Below are positions 21,520 through 21,531 of a stretch of DNA of 21,531 bases, one piece after another. Below the pieces are notes generated by a model. That model saw nothing but the letters and a program-made list of their open reading frames with translations, made no database searches and had not been told where the DNA came from. The stretch's first letter is position 1, and the number at the start of each line of letters is the position of its first letter. The position numbers were made by a program, and so were the translations under genes. The stretch comes from AWTP1-13 sp035253505. GTDB taxonomy: Bacteria; Pseudomonadota; Alphaproteobacteria; Rhizobiales; Hyphomicrobiaceae. The stretch spans positions 1 to 21,531 of the forward strand of contig DATFCC010000435.1 in the NCBI GenBank assembly GCA_035253505.1. Direction: 5' to 3'.

Positions 21520-21531
21520 GTCTCGCGAGCG

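Noticed and set aside
1..21531. CRISPR array, prophage, insertion sequence or defence island
   Set aside because: I saw no regularly spaced repeats, transposase, integrase or phage structural genes. The window reads as ordinary chromosome with scattered palindromic repeats.

Overview
This window looks like chromosomal DNA of a high-GC alphaproteobacterium, plausibly in Hyphomicrobiales or a neighbouring order. Three things point there: CpaC/CpaD-type pilus genes, a cytochrome c' with a b561 partner beside an ECF sigma/anti-sigma pair, and a direct-repeat SOS box of the alphaproteobacterial type (GAAC-N7-GAAC). The family placement is inference from gene content. Genes are dense and mostly housekeeping or metabolic. 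I see no transposase, phage, plasmid or CRISPR signature.

Layout. 1-1.1 kb: a patatin-like phospholipase whose true start may lie left of the window. 1.3-2.7 kb (minus): an ECF sigma factor translationally coupled to a membrane anti-sigma factor that has no cysteine. 2.9-4.1 kb (plus): a secreted class II cytochrome c and a five-helix cytochrome b561, divergent from the sigma gene. 4.2-5.2 kb: a 354-residue fusion of two gamma-carbonic-anhydrase-like left-handed beta-helix domains. 5.4-5.6 kb: a small unknown ORF. 5.6-6.7 kb (minus): an LhgO-like FAD oxidoreductase, divergent from a coiled-coil DUF2130 protein (6.9-8.1 kb, plus), with an SOS-box-like site exactly midway between the two start codons. 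8.2-10.3 kb (minus): rpe, rimK and a small membrane protein with a TTG start. 10.4-11.9 kb (minus): an MFS transporter resembling the BT1/folate-biopterin family. 12.3-14.5 kb (plus): cpaC-cpaD, the outer-membrane secretin and lipoprotein of a Tad/Flp pilus, without the rest of the tad locus. 14.6-15.2 kb: an iron-type superoxide dismutase with a GTG start. 15.3-15.7 kb (minus): a secreted six-cysteine LprI-like protein. 15.96-16.03 kb: tRNA-Gln(UUG). 16.2-19.5 kb: hutH-hutU, the first two steps of histidine breakdown. 19.6-19.9 kb: a tiny secreted Met-rich protein with paired CX10C motifs. 20.0-21.3 kb (minus): a FadI-like thiolase. 21.3-21.5 kb: a cluster of palindromic repeats.

How it fits together. 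The ECF pair and the cytochrome pair form a plausible stress-response or electron-transfer module. cpaCD supply the outer-membrane part of a pilus whose other parts must be encoded elsewhere. hutHU convert histidine to imidazolone propionate, and the later enzymes are not in the window. The two most interesting signals are the split zinc-ligand set of the fused gamma-carbonic-anhydrase-like protein and the probable LexA control of the DUF2130 gene. Starts, hairpins and motifs were read by eye. Family assignments rest on recognised motifs, not on a database search.
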